DNA of 9,200 nucleotides from an uncultured Gammaproteobacteria bacterium (GTDB taxonomy: Bacteria; Pseudomonadota; Gammaproteobacteria; Steroidobacterales; JABDMI01): assembly GCA_938039225.1 (NCBI GenBank), contig CALHVH010000048.1, positions 1 to 9,200 of the forward strand, written 5' to 3'. Every line of letters starts with the position of its first letter. The stretch's first letter is position 1. A program made the translations under genes and the position numbers. A model generated the notes under the pieces. The model was not told the DNA's origin. It was given only the letters and a program-made list of their open reading frames with translations, and ran no database searches. Shown piece after piece: positions 1 through 5,711 of the stretch.

Positions 1-345
1 ACAAATTCCTGAATCCAGTTGAATGATCATCGTATCTAACTCTTTAACTTGATTGTAAGGCGGATATGTATCTCGTTCGCCCCAAGTTAAGCCGCCACGT
101 TCAGCCGCATATTCAAGCCAAAAGGCTTTGGGATTTATCCATGCTTGTGACTTAACACTCCAAGCCTCTAGTTCTCCAGCACTTGTGTTACGTAACTCAC
201 CCTTTCTGTTTCCTTTAATATCTGGGCTTGCTTTGATGGTCGTTTTTGCCTCTGATGCTTTCTGACTTGCAGCAGCAGCTAAGCCAAGAGTAGATATCAT
301 TGAGCATAAAAACAGGATGATCGATAGGTATTTAACTGATTTCAT
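1..345 (-). CDS. Exported protein of unknown function, N-terminal fragment
   Basis: An open frame of 115 codons enters from the left edge of the window, so the C-terminus is missing. I do not recognise the family. The first 25 or so residues form a Sec-type signal peptide: a short basic start (MKSVKY), a hydrophobic core (LSIILFLCSMISTLGL) and an Ala-rich stretch (AAAAS) that fits signal peptidase I cleavage. The mature part seen is soluble, with several Trp (AWSVKSQAWINPKAFW, then LTWGERD) and one Cys at the edge. It probably acts in the periplasm or outside the cell. Two adjacent ATG codons could start it (348-346 and 345-343). I chose the second because AGGGAG at 351-356 lies 5 bases from it and only 2 from the first. 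A 150 bp gap with its own promoter candidate separates it from the upstream transglutaminase-like gene, so separate transcription is likely. Confidence 0.72.
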   Translation of the reverse strand, partial: MKSVKYLSIILFLCSMISTLGLAAAASQKASEAKTTIKASPDIKGNRKGELRNTSAGELEAWSVKSQAWINPKAFWLEYAAERGGLTWGERDTYPPYNQVKELDTMIIQLDSGIC

Positions 346-407
346 CATGACTCCCTTTAATTTGTTGTCAAACTAAAACTCACTAATTACAATCTGGGTA
401 TGTAGCC

Positions 408-434
408 ATTATAGTAACTCATGAGTAAGAACAA
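408..434 (-). promoter_or_regulatory. Candidate promoter of the exported-protein gene
   Basis: Read on the minus strand, a perfect TATAAT lies at 413-408 and TTGTTC (3 of 6 matches to the -35 consensus) at 434-429, with a short 15 bp spacer. The -10 box is about 60 bases upstream of the chosen start. A perfect 10 bp palindrome, ACTCATGAGT (417-426), fills most of the spacer and could be an operator. The assignment rests mainly on the -10 box. Confidence 0.4.
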
Positions 435-497
435 TATTGCTAATAATAGAACTTTGCCAAGATATCATGGGTTTTATAATCCTTGTAACTGAGTACT

Positions 498-2537
498 TTA
501 GGGCTTAATTATTGAAAATAAGATTTTCAATAGAACAACCACACCTAAATAAATCATAAACACATTTAATCCAGTTGCAAATTTGCTCTTCTTTTTCTTG
601 TAAGAAATAATATTAATACAACGCTGCTTTACTTTAAGTACTTCTTCCTTATAGGTGTCAACCTCTTCCGCTTCAACAACTCTGACATTGGGTCTCATCA
701 CTGTTTGATAGTGCATTTCATTTTTAGCAACATTTTTGACACTATCAGAATAATCAAAAAACTTATTTTTTAATGTAAGTTCAGTAGGTTCAGTTGCGGT
801 TTGCCATTTATTTTTAACATAAATATTATGTTCAGATTCACCATCTACTTTAATTCCAACTGGAAAATTACTGCTATAGGGAATGGGATAGTCAAGATAA
901 AAATCCGTTCTTACTTCAATTTTTTTGCCTTTATGTGTTTTTTCTAGGTTAACAATCTTGTATTCCTCAATAGATTTTAATATATTTTTTTCACTATCAT
1001 CGGAACTGATCTCAACTGGAGTTATAACTTCTAACTCCAGGCCACAATCATTTCTAGCATAGGTAAAGAACTCTTCCTGATACCGCTTTTTTTCTTGTGA
1101 AGAAAAATAATTACGCATATTATCTGCGCGGTGTCTGTAGAACACCTTCTCAACTTTAAAGCTTAAGTCTTTTGATTCAGTTTTAGTAAAATCAAAAAAA
1201 TGATTCAACTCAAACACTTTAAGGTTATATTCAAGAGGCATCTCAATTAAGTCTCCACCCTTGGGCAAAATAGTTAAGCCGTGTGCATAACGTAACTGTG
1301 CCGAATGCTTTAAATCACCACTTTGCTTTTGTATGGTTGGATCAAAAAAATAACTTTGTCCATTTAAGTGCACCTGTACCACCATATGATTAAAATGATA
1401 TGGAGAGGGGTTAAAAAATTTAATTTTTTCCCCTTGATTAGAGTGGACTAATAATAAGTTAGACTTAATTCCAGCCGATTTCAACAGGCTAACAAGAAGC
1501 GTGGATTTATCCTTGCAGTCACCTGCCCTTTTAGCCAAAATCTTAGAGGGTGATTTTGGAGTATGCGTATAAATACCGTGATTCTCACCTTTGTAACGCA
1601 CTTTATTTTGTACAAAACGTATTATCTTAAGGGCCGTAATCTCATTTTCTAAATCACTAGACTCATCAATATCAAGATTTTCTATATCAAATAAATTTAG
1701 ATCTTCATCAAAAACGCCAGACTGAGAATACTGTTCATAAAGATGCGATGAAATAGCCTCCCAACTAGACTCTGTACAAAGTTGAATAAACGTACCCCAA
1801 AACCAACTTGGCATCGCATTTTCAAAAGATTCAGGCAGAATATCTTGTCGCTCTTCTATAAAGGTTTCACCCGCGGCAATTGTTTTGTGCTCATAAATCT
1901 GCTTTGCATCTTTTGCTGTATTAAACAAAACGTTTATAGTTTTAGAGGATTGATTGATAACTCTGACTTTCTCAGTAAAAACTGGGCATCCCCAGGAGAA
2001 CCAAAAATTAGCGTAATAGTATTTACCCATTACTGGGTGGTCATTCTGGGATTCAACTAAACTGTAAGCGTAATCAATAATATCACCCTGCCTAAGATCA
2101 TCAATCGATAGGCTAACCGTTATACGGTTGTCAGTGATGTGCTGCTCAAGAGACCTTTCACGCCTAAAGGCTGAAATATTATCTTCATCAAGTGCATCAA
2201 TGGTTTGCCCATTACGAATAAGTAATAAGTGATGAAACAGAATTTTTTGGTTCTCGTGATGGATTTCAGAAACTAATAATGAAGCATCTTCTATTCTTGA
2301 AGAATCATTAATACATTGAACCGTACGTTGATAAGATAATATTTGCTCATCATTCACTAAGTTTTGATAATCAACCAGTGGATAATTGAATGGAGAATCT
2401 TCTAGCTCTGCAGCTTTAGCCAAATCAAAGTTCGAACGTTTCACCCAATCGGGTGTAGGCTGAATTGAGTATAAATTAGAGTACAAGGCAGTCCTTTTTA
2501 AAGATAATTTAGAATTGTTATTTACTGATTCTAACAT
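498..2537 (-). CDS. DUF3857/transglutaminase-like domain protein with C-terminal membrane anchor
   Basis: A 679-residue protein. The N-terminal part (about residues 55-220) resembles the DUF3857 beta-rich domain. A transglutaminase-like (papain-fold) core follows at about 300-405, with a complete putative triad: Cys341 in AGDCKDKSTLL, His384 in FNHMVV and Asp399 in FFDPT. The remaining part (to about 640) looks beta-rich with no named domain that I recognise. A single hydrophobic helix lies at about 653-676, directly after a basic run (KKKKSK, 647-652). No N-terminal signal peptide is visible. By the positive-inside rule this predicts a tail-anchored inner-membrane protein with its body in the cytoplasm, which is unusual because many DUF3857 proteins carry export signals. 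Family members may be proteases, amidases or crosslinking enzymes; the substrate is unknown. The 5' end reads GTG-TTG-ATG in frame (2543-2535). I chose the ATG; the GTG would add two residues. No strong ribosome binding site precedes any of them. Confidence 0.85.
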   Translation of the reverse strand: MLESVNNNSKLSLKRTALYSNLYSIQPTPDWVKRSNFDLAKAAELEDSPFNYPLVDYQNLVNDEQILSYQRTVQCINDSSRIEDASLLVSEIHHENQKILFHHLLLIRNGQTIDALDEDNISAFRRERSLEQHITDNRITVSLSIDDLRQGDIIDYAYSLVESQNDHPVMGKYYYANFWFSWGCPVFTEKVRVINQSSKTINVLFNTAKDAKQIYEHKTIAAGETFIEERQDILPESFENAMPSWFWGTFIQLCTESSWEAISSHLYEQYSQSGVFDEDLNLFDIENLDIDESSDLENEITALKIIRFVQNKVRYKGENHGIYTHTPKSPSKILAKRAGDCKDKSTLLVSLLKSAGIKSNLLLVHSNQGEKIKFFNPSPYHFNHMVVQVHLNGQSYFFDPTIQKQSGDLKHSAQLRYAHGLTILPKGGDLIEMPLEYNLKVFELNHFFDFTKTESKDLSFKVEKVFYRHRADNMRNYFSSQEKKRYQEEFFTYARNDCGLELEVITPVEISSDDSEKNILKSIEEYKIVNLEKTHKGKKIEVRTDFYLDYPIPYSSNFPVGIKVDGESEHNIYVKNKWQTATEPTELTLKNKFFDYSDSVKNVAKNEMHYQTVMRPNVRVVEAEEVDTYKEEVLKVKQRCINIISYKKKKSKFATGLNVFMIYLGVVVLLKILFSIIKP

Positions 2538-2548
2538 CAACACTATTT

Positions 2549-2578
2549 ATTCTACAAACTTATCGATTGCCTAATTAA
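2549..2578 (-). promoter_or_regulatory. Weak candidate promoter of the transglutaminase-like gene
   Basis: On the minus strand TAGAAT (5 of 6 matches to the -10 consensus) lies at 2554-2549, with TTAATT (3 of 6) at 2578-2573 and an 18 bp spacer. It sits in the 115 bp gap shared with the divergent oxidoreductase gene. The -10 box is only 11 bases from the chosen ATG, so the transcript leader would be very short. This is tentative. Confidence 0.22.
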
Positions 2579-2613
2579 CTAAGACTTAAAAGACCCAAAA
2601 GCTGATAAACTAA

Positions 2614-2644
2614 TTGACTGTTTAAGTAATTACTCCGAGTTAAT
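2614..2644 (+). promoter_or_regulatory. Candidate promoter and palindrome upstream of the flavin oxidoreductase gene
   Basis: TTGACT (5 of 6 matches to the -35 consensus) lies at 2614-2619 and GTTAAT (4 of 6) at 2639-2644, with a long 19 bp spacer. Between them is a perfect 10 bp palindrome, AGTAATTACT (2625-2634), which could be a repressor site. If this promoter is used, transcription would begin within a few bases of the ATG at 2653. That would fit the absence of a clear Shine-Dalgarno sequence there. The spacer is suboptimal, so confidence is low. Confidence 0.28.
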
Positions 2645-2652
2645 AATCCCTT

Positions 2653-3891
2653 ATGCCAACTACTGTATACACTCCACTAAGTTTACCCAACGGAAGCACC
2701 CTTCAAAATCGCATCGCTAAAGCTGCAATGGAGGAAAACATGGCCTCTTCTGGCCATTTGCCTGGCGCAGACATATTTAAACTGTACCAAACTTGGTCTC
2801 AAGGTGGTTTAGGCTTGATTATTACAGGCAATGTAATGGTCGACCGCAGAGCCATGACAGGACCAGGAGGTATTGCTCTTGAAGCTGAAACTTCGCTTGA
2901 GCCTTTTAAACAGTGGGCAAGGACCGCTCAGCAAGAGGGTTCACACATTTGGATGCAAATCAATCACCCTGGAAGACAAGTTTATGCTGCCATGGGAGGC
3001 CAAGTTTTATCGCCATCTGATATTGCCTTGAATATGGGCAAACACAGTAAGCTTTTTGGAAAACCTACTGCAATGACCCAAGCTGAAATCCAAGACTTGA
3101 TTCAACGGTTTACCACAACGGCATCCAGAGCCATCGAAGCCGGCTTTAATGGCGTGCAAGTACATGCTGCACATGGTTATTTACTTTCTCAGTTTTTATC
3201 ACCCTTAACTAATAAGCGTGAGGATCAATGGGGTGGAGTTTTAGAGAACCGAGCCCGTTTATTAGTTGAAATTATTAAGTCACTTAAAGCAAATCTTCCT
3301 TCTACAGCAGCTGTATCCGTAAAGCTTAACTCGGCCGATTTTCAGCGTGGTGGATTTGATGCTGCTGATGCTTTAGCAGTACTAAAAATGCTTGAGCCAC
3401 TTGGTATTGATCTTGTAGAACTTTCTGGAGGCAGTTATGAAAGTCCTGCAATGCAGGGCCGTGCAGCTGATGGACGCACATTAGCAAGAGAAGCTTACTT
3501 TCTTGAATTCGCAAAAGCTATTGCCAAAGAAAGCAAAATTCCAATTATGACAACCGGAGGCATAACTAGATTAGCGATTGCTCAACAAGTTTTGCATGAA
3601 GGTGTAGATATGGTTGGTATGGCCAGAGCGTTAGCTTTCTCTCCTTCACTTGCAAAAGACTGGAAACATTCTGCCGAAGCTAGACCTAATTTGCCAAATG
3701 TAAATTGGAAAAATAAAACCATGGGTGCATTAGCCACGATGGCCATCACTAAACGGCAATTACAAAGAATGGGCAAAGGTAAAAAACCTAAAACAAAACT
3801 CTCACCCTTGTTTTCATTAATTGCTGACCAAATACGTTTAAAGAAATTAACCAAGATTTATCGAAACCGTTACTCTATTCGTGACTCTTAA
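2653..3891 (+). CDS. Old Yellow Enzyme-type NADH:flavin oxidoreductase
   Basis: A 412-residue FMN-dependent TIM-barrel enzyme of the OYE family, which reduces activated C=C bonds (and in some members nitro compounds) with NAD(P)H. The start region has the family pattern TPLSLPNG..LQNRIAKAAMEEN. MQINHPGRQ (101-109) carries the FMN-contacting Gln. The signature HAAHGYLLSQFLSP starts at 171, with His171 and His174 as substrate-binding pair and Tyr176 as the usual proton donor. NKREDQWGG and ENRARL follow, and Lys224 and the TTGG at about 300-303 fit the phosphate-binding end of the barrel. There is no C-terminal iron-sulfur/NADPH dehydrogenase domain, so this is the short OYE form and not a 2,4-dienoyl-CoA reductase. 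After the barrel, about 60 residues form a strongly basic tail (RMGKGKKPKTKLSP and onward). The physiological substrate cannot be told from sequence. The gene is divergent from the transglutaminase-like gene. The predicted start fits the family, although its ribosome binding site is poor. Confidence 0.93.
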   Translation: MPTTVYTPLSLPNGSTLQNRIAKAAMEENMASSGHLPGADIFKLYQTWSQGGLGLIITGNVMVDRRAMTGPGGIALEAETSLEPFKQWARTAQQEGSHIWMQINHPGRQVYAAMGGQVLSPSDIALNMGKHSKLFGKPTAMTQAEIQDLIQRFTTTASRAIEAGFNGVQVHAAHGYLLSQFLSPLTNKREDQWGGVLENRARLLVEIIKSLKANLPSTAAVSVKLNSADFQRGGFDAADALAVLKMLEPLGIDLVELSGGSYESPAMQGRAADGRTLAREAYFLEFAKAIAKESKIPIMTTGGITRLAIAQQVLHEGVDMVGMARALAFSPSLAKDWKHSAEARPNLPNVNWKNKTMGALATMAITKRQLQRMGKGKKPKTKLSPLFSLIADQIRLKKLTKIYRNRYSIRDS

Positions 3892-3944
3892 CGGAGAAAT
3901 TAACAAAAAATCACTTTTAACAACTCACTTAACCCTATTTCACC

Positions 3945-3971
3945 TTTGCAAGAATTAATTTAACCTATACT
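3945..3971 (+). promoter_or_regulatory. Candidate promoter of the diguanylate cyclase gene
   Basis: TATACT (5 of 6 matches) lies at 3966-3971, with TTTGCA (4 of 6) at 3945-3950 and a 15 bp spacer, inside the 119 bp gap after the oxidoreductase gene. Downstream, TATAAAATT (3979-3987) and AAATTTATA (3992-4000) form an AT-only imperfect inverted repeat (8 of 9 pairs) just before the ribosome binding region. That repeat could be a second -10 region or a weak leader hairpin. The gap supports transcription separate from the oxidoreductase. Confidence 0.33.
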
Positions 3972-4010
3972 GATTCTATATAAAATTCTAAAAATTTATA
4001 GGTTCTTATA

Positions 4011-5072
4011 GTGACATTCAATATTCAAACGCTTTTCCCTAGGCCAACTACAGTCAAAGCTAAGAATAATTATATTTATTTGGTATTAAATATTGTCATA
4101 TTGATTGTAATCTTCGGCTTTACGTTGATGATTCCGTTTTTTTATTTTTCAGGTTATGTCGCTCTAACAATTTTCACTTTTGGAAATATTTTAATTTGGG
4201 CAATTATATGGAAATTAAATAAACAAGGTCACCACGCACTTGTGACCATTATTATTTGCATTTCTATTTATTTTTCGGCTGTTATAAAAATGCTTTACTT
4301 AGGGTGGGACGCGGGCTTCCAATACCATTTAATGGCACAAATGGCACTTATACTACTTTACCCAAATAAAAATTTAAAAATATCAATTGTATTTTCAAGC
4401 TTAATTTTAATAAGTTTTCTGATTCTCTATTTTTATTTTTTAGGGATTGATAAACCTAAGACTACTTTTATTATCTTGCTTCACACCTACAATGCTGTAA
4501 TTAGCATGCTAGCCCTTACAGCAACAACCTTGTTTTATCGAACAAACACACTAAAACTAATTAATAAACTTCATCACACTTCCAGTACTGATCCTTTAAC
4601 AGGCCTCTTTAATCGCAGGCGCATGAATATAGAGTTGGCACGATATAGCAACATGATTGGTCGCTATGATCAAAGTAATTCACTAATTCTCTTAGATATA
4701 GATTACTTTAAAAAGATTAATGACAAATATGGTCATGGCGGTGGTGATGAGATTTTAAAGCAATTTTCAAAATTACTCGAAAAAGGCATGAGGGAAACCG
4801 ATCTACTTGCACGCTGGGGTGGAGAAGAGTTTTTAGTTTTAACTCCATTTACCGATTTAAAAAATGCTGCTATCGCAGCTGAAAAATTACGAACAATAAT
4901 AGAACTACATACTTTCATGCTAGCAGGTCAAGAAGTACGTATAACTATTACCTGTGGTGTTGCCGAACTTCAAAGCCCCAATACAATAGAAAACGCCTTA
5001 AAACTCGCTGACAAATTGCTTTATAAGGGTAAAGAAAATGGACGGAACCAAGTAGTAGTCCAAAAATCATAG
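4011..5072 (+). CDS. Membrane-bound diguanylate cyclase (GGDEF protein)
   Basis: A 353-residue protein that should make cyclic di-GMP from two GTP at the cytoplasmic face of the inner membrane. The first 176 residues hold about six membrane helices (roughly 20-44, 47-67, 75-95, 104-118, 122-146 and 152-176), with a conserved-looking GWDAGFQYHL segment between helices 3 and 4. I cannot assign this sensor module to a named domain. The GGDEF domain begins at DPLTGLFNRRR (194-204). It continues with LLDIDYFKKIND (Asp229 for metal, Asn237 and Asp246 for GTP), and the signature is GGEEF at 270-274. An RxxD product-inhibition site (Arg261-Asp264) lies five residues before it, so the enzyme should be active and feedback-inhibited. 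There is no EAL or HD-GYP domain. Translation starts at GTG, with AGG at 4000-4002 eight bases upstream; the first in-frame ATG lies inside helix 1, so GTG is preferred. The stop is only 24 bases from the convergent regulator gene. Confidence 0.94.
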   Translation: MTFNIQTLFPRPTTVKAKNNYIYLVLNIVILIVIFGFTLMIPFFYFSGYVALTIFTFGNILIWAIIWKLNKQGHHALVTIIICISIYFSAVIKMLYLGWDAGFQYHLMAQMALILLYPNKNLKISIVFSSLILISFLILYFYFLGIDKPKTTFIILLHTYNAVISMLALTATTLFYRTNTLKLINKLHHTSSTDPLTGLFNRRRMNIELARYSNMIGRYDQSNSLILLDIDYFKKINDKYGHGGGDEILKQFSKLLEKGMRETDLLARWGGEEFLVLTPFTDLKNAAIAAEKLRTIIELHTFMLAGQEVRITITCGVAELQSPNTIENALKLADKLLYKGKENGRNQVVVQKS

Positions 5073-5074
5073 AC

Positions 5075-5099
5075 TAAGTGAATTAAAAAATTACGCTTA
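5075..5099. terminator. Possible weak bidirectional terminator between convergent genes
   Basis: TAAG-tg-AATT (5075-5084) can pair with AATT-acg-CTTA (5089-5099) around an AAAA loop. This gives two 4 bp stem blocks split by an internal mismatch. The stem is AT-rich and weak, but its position between two convergent stop codons, overlapping the regulator's own stop, fits a shared transcript end. No stronger hairpin is seen nearby. Confidence 0.22.
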
Positions 5100-5582
5100 T
5101 GTTTTGTTTTCCAAAACCACGGTATCAATAATCGATTCCATTGATACAAAAGTCGACGTATTGGCGACATTAGGTAAAGTTGAGAGATTTCCTAAGACTT
5201 TTCTATAATCAGTAATATTCGAGGTTCTTACCTTTAGTAAATAATCGAACTGGCCAGCTATCATATGACACTGCTCCACTTCCGGAACTTGTCTCACGGC
5301 TTGGTTAAATGCCTCTAAGGCTAACTCCCTGGTATCTGAAAGCTTCACTTCAGTAAATGCTACATGTTCACGACCCAGTTTAACTGGATCAAAAACAGCC
5401 TTAAAGCCAATAATATAGCCTTCACTTAAAAGGCGTTTCAATCTTGCCTGGCAAGGCGATTTTGAGATACCTATACGTTTAGCAATTTCAGTCACGGGCA
5501 GACGCCCATTTTCTCCTAGAATGGATATTATTTGCTCATCGTATCGGTCAAGTTGACTGTTATTTTTCATAATAATTACCAT
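5097..5582 (-). CDS. putR: Lrp/AsnC-family transcriptional regulator, probable proline-responsive activator of putA
   Basis: A 161-residue Lrp/AsnC protein of normal family length. The N-terminal AsnC-type helix-turn-helix spans about residues 11-60 (LDRYDEQIISILGENGRLPV, then TEIAKRIGISKSPCQARLKR and LLSEGYIIGF). The C-terminal ligand-binding RAM domain is at about 72-155, with the VPEV at 99-102 and GQFDYLLKV at 110-118 typical of the amino-acid effector region. Such proteins form dimers and octamers and bind imperfect dyads. The variant SKSPCQARLKRL in the recognition helix is one I associate with PutR/BkdR-like members, but the main argument is position: it is divergent from putA across 129 bp, and that PutA lacks its own DNA-binding domain. 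I infer that it senses proline and activates putA. The start ATG at 5582-5580 follows AGGA with 3 bases between. A second in-frame ATG four codons on has worse spacing. It converges with the diguanylate cyclase gene, 24 bp away. Confidence 0.9.
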   Translation of the reverse strand: MVIIMKNNSQLDRYDEQIISILGENGRLPVTEIAKRIGISKSPCQARLKRLLSEGYIIGFKAVFDPVKLGREHVAFTEVKLSDTRELALEAFNQAVRQVPEVEQCHMIAGQFDYLLKVRTSNITDYRKVLGNLSTLPNVANTSTFVSMESIIDTVVLENKT

Positions 5583-5630
5583 ACTTCCTATTTTTACCAG
5601 CTAAATAAGATTTTTAGTCTAGAAAAACTC

Positions 5631-5636
5631 ATTATA
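5631..5636 (-). promoter_or_regulatory. Candidate -10 box of the putR promoter
   Basis: A perfect TATAAT reads on the minus strand at 5636-5631, about 49 bases from the putR start. No good -35 box lies at the right distance (17 bp upstream is AAGTGT). The expected -35 position falls inside the 13 bp dyad at 5653-5665, as would be expected for an autoregulated Lrp-type gene. Confidence 0.42.
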
Positions 5637-5644
5637 AAGGAAAA

Positions 5645-5674
5645 TTGACTTTTACACTTAGCGTAGCATATACA
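5645..5674 (+). promoter_or_regulatory. Candidate sigma70-type promoter of putA
   Basis: TTGACT (5 of 6 matches) at 5645-5650 and TATACA (4 of 6) at 5669-5674 are separated by 18 bp. Transcription would begin near 5681, giving a leader of about 30 bases before the ATG at 5712. The -35 box lies only 9 bp from the putR -10 box, so the two divergent promoters are back to back and can be controlled by one bound protein. Confidence 0.5.
5653..5665. promoter_or_regulatory. Candidate Lrp/PutR operator (13 bp imperfect dyad)
   Basis: TACACTTAGCGTA is an inverted repeat with 10 of 12 positions symmetric around the central T (TAC-x-CT / AG-x-GTA). Its size and imperfect symmetry suit an Lrp/AsnC dimer. 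It sits between the putA -35 and -10 boxes and covers the expected putR -35 position. A factor bound here alone would more naturally repress than activate, so activation might need flanking sites as well. The assignment is inferred from position and symmetry. Confidence 0.4.
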
Positions 5675-5699
5675 CTCATTATTAAACAGTCATCATCTC

Positions 5700-5704
5700 A
5701 AGGT
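5700..5704 (+). promoter_or_regulatory. putA ribosome binding site
   Basis: AAGGT at 5700-5704 is followed by 7 bases and then the ATG at 5712. This is the best Shine-Dalgarno match in the leader and supports that start over the next in-frame ATG, 17 codons later. Confidence 0.55.
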
Positions 5705-5711
5705 ACATCTT

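Larger units (their letters stand above)
5627..5682 (+). repeat. Nine-base direct repeat in the putR-putA control region
   Basis: ACTCATTAT occurs at 5627-5635 and again at 5674-5682, followed by AAA directly in the first copy and TAAA in the second. The starts are 47 bp apart, about four and a half helical turns. The first copy overlaps the putR -10 box and the second overlaps the end of the putA -10 region, so both could be regulator half-sites. In AT-rich DNA a 9 bp match over this distance may still be chance. Confidence 0.4.

Noticed and set aside
1782..2060. Plus-strand open frame of 92 codons inside the transglutaminase-like gene
   Set aside because: It is antisense to a well-supported coding region, has no recognisable domain, and reads as a shadow of the real frame.
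3326..3854. Two short minus-strand open frames inside the flavin oxidoreductase gene
   Set aside because: Both are fully covered by conserved OYE barrel and tail sequence on the other strand and show no family features.
3979..4000. AT-only inverted repeat as a rho-independent terminator for the oxidoreductase gene
   Set aside because: The stem has no G or C pairs and no following U tract. It is as likely to be promoter or leader sequence.
4733..4918. Minus-strand open frame across the GGEEF region
   Set aside because: It lies opposite the catalytic core of the diguanylate cyclase and is low-complexity.
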